Shown piece after piece: positions 5,722 to 7,137 of a stretch of DNA of 7,137 bases. How positions within the stretch are numbered: position 1 is the first letter of the stretch; each line of letters opens with the position of its first letter. The position numbers and the translations under genes are program-made. The stretch lies in the NCBI GenBank assembly GCA_028284845.1, contig JANQQY010000225.1, positions 1 to 7,137 on the forward strand. The letters are read 5' to 3'. This stretch comes from Spirochaetales bacterium. Lineage in GTDB: Bacteria > Spirochaetota > Spirochaetia > DSM-27196 > SLST01. Under the pieces are notes generated by a model that saw nothing but the letters and a program-made list of their open reading frames with translations, was not told the origin of the DNA and made no database searches.

Positions 5722-6129
5722 ATGAATCGGAGAGCCTTCGGGATTGCCGCCATCCTCCTTCTGTCCCTGGTTGGCATCGCCTCCGCTCAGGCCCCTCTTT
5801 CGGATGATATTCGGCTCTACCTCGATCCGGATCAGCTCCTCGAACTCCTACGACAGGAGAGGGACGATGTCTTTCTCGTGGATACCAGGACCCCGGAAGA
5901 GTACCAATCAGGCCATATTCCAGGCGCCATCCAGATCGACTATCGTGAGATTGCCGACCGACTTCCCACTGAAGAGCGCGATGCCCTGATCATTGTCTAC
6001 TGCCTCAGAGGCATCAGATCGAACCGTGCCGCTGGAACACTCCGTCGGCTCGGATTCACCCGTGTACTTGATTGGGGCGGCATCAGAGATTGGCCGTACG
6101 AGGTCGTTGTCGATTCAGACACTCGGTAG
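5722..6129 (+). CDS. Secreted single-domain rhodanese-like sulfurtransferase (PspE-like layout)
   Basis: This 135-residue protein starts with a Sec signal peptide: basic MNRR, hydrophobic residues 5-20, and a likely signal peptidase cut after SAQA (21-24). A single rhodanese domain follows. It has VFLVDTRTPEEYQSGHIPGAIQID (50-73), which is the family DVR.x.E(F/Y)..GHI.GA.N motif. The active-site loop CLRGIRS (94-100) has catalytic Cys94 in the CxxGxRS form usual for active sulfurtransferases. RLGFTRVLDWGGIRDW (109-124) is the family's G(F/Y)..V..L.GG...W ending. Export suggests a periplasmic role in thiosulfate or persulfide handling, as for E. coli PspE; the natural sulfur donor cannot be told. 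It begins nine bases after the aminopeptidase stop, with its own putative promoter and no Shine-Dalgarno. The RDD gene follows after 67 bases. Confidence 0.93.
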   Translation: MNRRAFGIAAILLLSLVGIASAQAPLSDDIRLYLDPDQLLELLRQERDDVFLVDTRTPEEYQSGHIPGAIQIDYREIADRLPTEERDALIIVYCLRGIRSNRAAGTLRRLGFTRVLDWGGIRDWPYEVVVDSDTR

Positions 6130-6173
6130 CCGCAGCCCCCTTCTCCGGTGACACTATCCGACCTCCAGCGCGT

Positions 6174-6191
6174 TACACTCAGAAGAAGGAG
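6174..6191 (+). promoter_or_regulatory. Putative -10 and strong Shine-Dalgarno of the RDD gene
   Basis: AAGGAG (6186-6191) lies five bases before the ATG at 6197, an ideal ribosome binding site and the only strong one in the window. Upstream, TACACT (6174-6179) could be a -10, giving a leader of about ten bases that starts near the Shine-Dalgarno itself. No good -35 is seen at 16-18 bases; GTGACA at 6148-6153 is about 20 bases away. The ribosome site is well supported, the promoter weakly. Confidence 0.5.
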
Positions 6192-6196
6192 ATCGC

Positions 6197-7048
6197 ATGG
6201 AACGAGTTGGTATTGGCCGAAGGCTTCCGGCCGCCCTGCTTGATGGGATTGCTATCGGGATTCTCATTCTTATCTCGCTCGGAATCTACGTCGCGGTGGG
6301 CGGCACCCGCCTCATGTTGGCTGCCTCAGATGCAATCGGTATCCCCGTAAACCTGAACAACGTTCAATCCGACGAGGTTTGGACCGAGTTTGCCCGTGAG
6401 AGCGAGCTGATGGTCGAGCAATTGAGCGAGCAGTTTGAGGACGACTTCACGCAGGAACAGGCCGAGTTCATGGGTGAGATACTCGAACAGACATTCACCG
6501 GTTACGTCACGCCGGACCAACTCTCGCTTGAATTTATCATGGGGCTCGACTCCAACTTCGTTGACGACGCCATAGACACCGGATTTGATGCTGTGATTGC
6601 GGCGGATCGGGAGGACATTCCGGCGGACAAGGTTAACGAGCTCCGAGAAGAGGTGAAGGTCCTGGCAGAGCGTTTCGCAGTCGCGCAGATCGTGCCGCGC
6701 GCCATTCAGTTTGCGGTTTGGCTGCTCATCATCCCGGTCATCGTCGTACTCGGGTACGGCTTTGTTGAGGCAATCTCCGGGAGAACGATTGGCAAGTTGA
6801 TGCTCGGTCTGGGGATTGAGCGCGCGGACGACGACGGACCGGCAACACCAAATCGTCTCCTTCGGTACGCTGTTAAGTACTCTCCGCTGCTCTTTGCCGT
6901 GCTCGCCCTTGCAACACGCCTCCCGGTCTTTGTCGCCATTTCGGCGATCTCGTGGATTGTCGTTCTTGTAGGAGCCCTGATGATGGTGGCACCGGGAAAG
7001 AAGGCGCTCCACGATCACGTAGCCGGAACGGCTGTACTCAAGCTTTAG
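6197..7048 (+). CDS. RDD family membrane protein with large acidic extracytoplasmic insert
   Basis: A 283-residue inner-membrane protein. The RDD hallmarks are clear: the conserved Arg and Asp of the first helix (R9 and D16 in RRLPAALLDG), the GRTIGKLMLGLGIE segment (195-208) and the closing KKALHDHVAGTAVL (268-281). Hydrophobic segments lie at about 12-34, 168-190, 229-240 and 244-266. The loop between the first two is about 130 residues, far longer than in typical RDD proteins. It is strongly acidic: 29 Asp/Glu against 6 Arg/Lys over residues 58-160, mostly predicted helical. By the positive-inside rule this loop faces the periplasm. The function of most RDD proteins is unknown; some have been linked to cation/proton transport. 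It is preceded by a secreted rhodanese gene, but the separate Shine-Dalgarno and 67-base gap leave a link uncertain. Confidence 0.9.
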   Translation: MERVGIGRRLPAALLDGIAIGILILISLGIYVAVGGTRLMLAASDAIGIPVNLNNVQSDEVWTEFARESELMVEQLSEQFEDDFTQEQAEFMGEILEQTFTGYVTPDQLSLEFIMGLDSNFVDDAIDTGFDAVIAADREDIPADKVNELREEVKVLAERFAVAQIVPRAIQFAVWLLIIPVIVVLGYGFVEAISGRTIGKLMLGLGIERADDDGPATPNRLLRYAVKYSPLLFAVLALATRLPVFVAISAISWIVVLVGALMMVAPGKKALHDHVAGTAVLKL

Positions 7049-7062
7049 TTCGGGGAATCCGT

Positions 7063-7124
7063 GTTGCCTCAAACCAGAAACTAGCTGAGCGTTGGTCGTT
7101 GCCTCAGAACTAGAATCTAGCCGA
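7063..7124 (+). repeat. Two imperfect tandem copies of a 26-27 bp repeat, 35-bp period
   Basis: Copy one (7063-7088) and copy two (7098-7124) share a perfect GTTGCCTCA start and a CTAGC/GA end, differing at three positions plus one single-base insertion. The copies are separated by nine unrelated bases. The second copy contains the short palindrome CTAGAATCTAG (7110-7120). The repeat lies in the 89-base stretch after the RDD stop, in which I see no gene and no clear terminator. It may continue beyond the window. Confidence 0.6.
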
Positions 7125-7137
7125 AATGATAGTCGGT

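Noticed and set aside
6130..6196. Rho-independent terminator after the rhodanese gene
   Set aside because: I find no GC-rich hairpin followed by a T-run in this gap; the same holds for 1593-1637 and for the bases after 7048.
6326..7072. Open frame of 248 codons antisense to the RDD gene
   Set aside because: The plus-strand frame has clear RDD motifs and a strong ribosome binding site; the antisense product shows no family features.
7063..7137. CRISPR array or integron attC site
   Set aside because: There are only two imperfect copies with a nine-base gap, too short for a spacer, and the GTTGCCT heptamer does not fit the GTTRRRY core.
7126..7137. Start of a further gene (ATG at 7126)
   Set aside because: Only four codons are visible, with no ribosome site and the nearest TAGAAT nine bases away; too little to support a call.

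Overview
The window looks like an ordinary chromosomal stretch of a Gram-negative-type bacterium with roughly 60% GC. It carries eight protein-coding genes. One is cut by the left edge. I see no rRNA, tRNA, insertion sequence or phage gene. The lineage cannot be fixed from the sequence. The mix of an NAD-dependent GH4 glycosidase, a long three-domain Xaa-Pro aminopeptidase and a small 'GLLFLT..R..F' protein reminds me of Spirochaetes, but that is only an impression. Five genes lack a Shine-Dalgarno sequence and instead have a TANNNT hexamer 6-7 bases before the ATG. This suggests the host uses leaderless mRNAs routinely.

Left half (1-3047, minus strand, transcribed right to left): a GH4 glycosidase, then a small PH/GRAM-like protein of unknown function, then a MOSC-domain molybdenum-cofactor protein, then the start of a ferredoxin-reductase-like flavoprotein whose ATG overlaps the MOSC stop codon. 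The last two form a coupled redox pair: a molybdenum centre of the mARC/YcbX type plus its probable electron donor. The glycosidase and the small protein each have their own putative -10 element, so the four genes need not be a single operon.

Centre (3048-3116): a 69-bp intergenic region between the glycosidase and a divergent AraC-family regulator. It holds two 14-bp direct repeats spaced 31 bp apart (three helical turns), matching 12/14, placed over the promoter elements of both genes. The arrangement resembles melR-melA, so the regulator probably controls the glycosidase and itself.

Right half (3117-7048, plus strand): the AraC regulator, an Xaa-Pro aminopeptidase (M24B) that starts inside the 3' end of the regulator gene, a secreted single-domain rhodanese with its own well-formed promoter embedded in the aminopeptidase end, and an RDD-family membrane protein with a large acidic insert. 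Only the RDD gene has a strong Shine-Dalgarno sequence. The last 89 bases are non-coding as far as visible and hold two imperfect copies of a 26-27 bp repeat at 35-bp period.

No clearly new multi-gene system is evident. The points most worth a second look are the consistent leaderless promoters, the paired operator-like repeats, the split MOSC/reductase pair and the palindrome filling the rhodanese promoter spacer.
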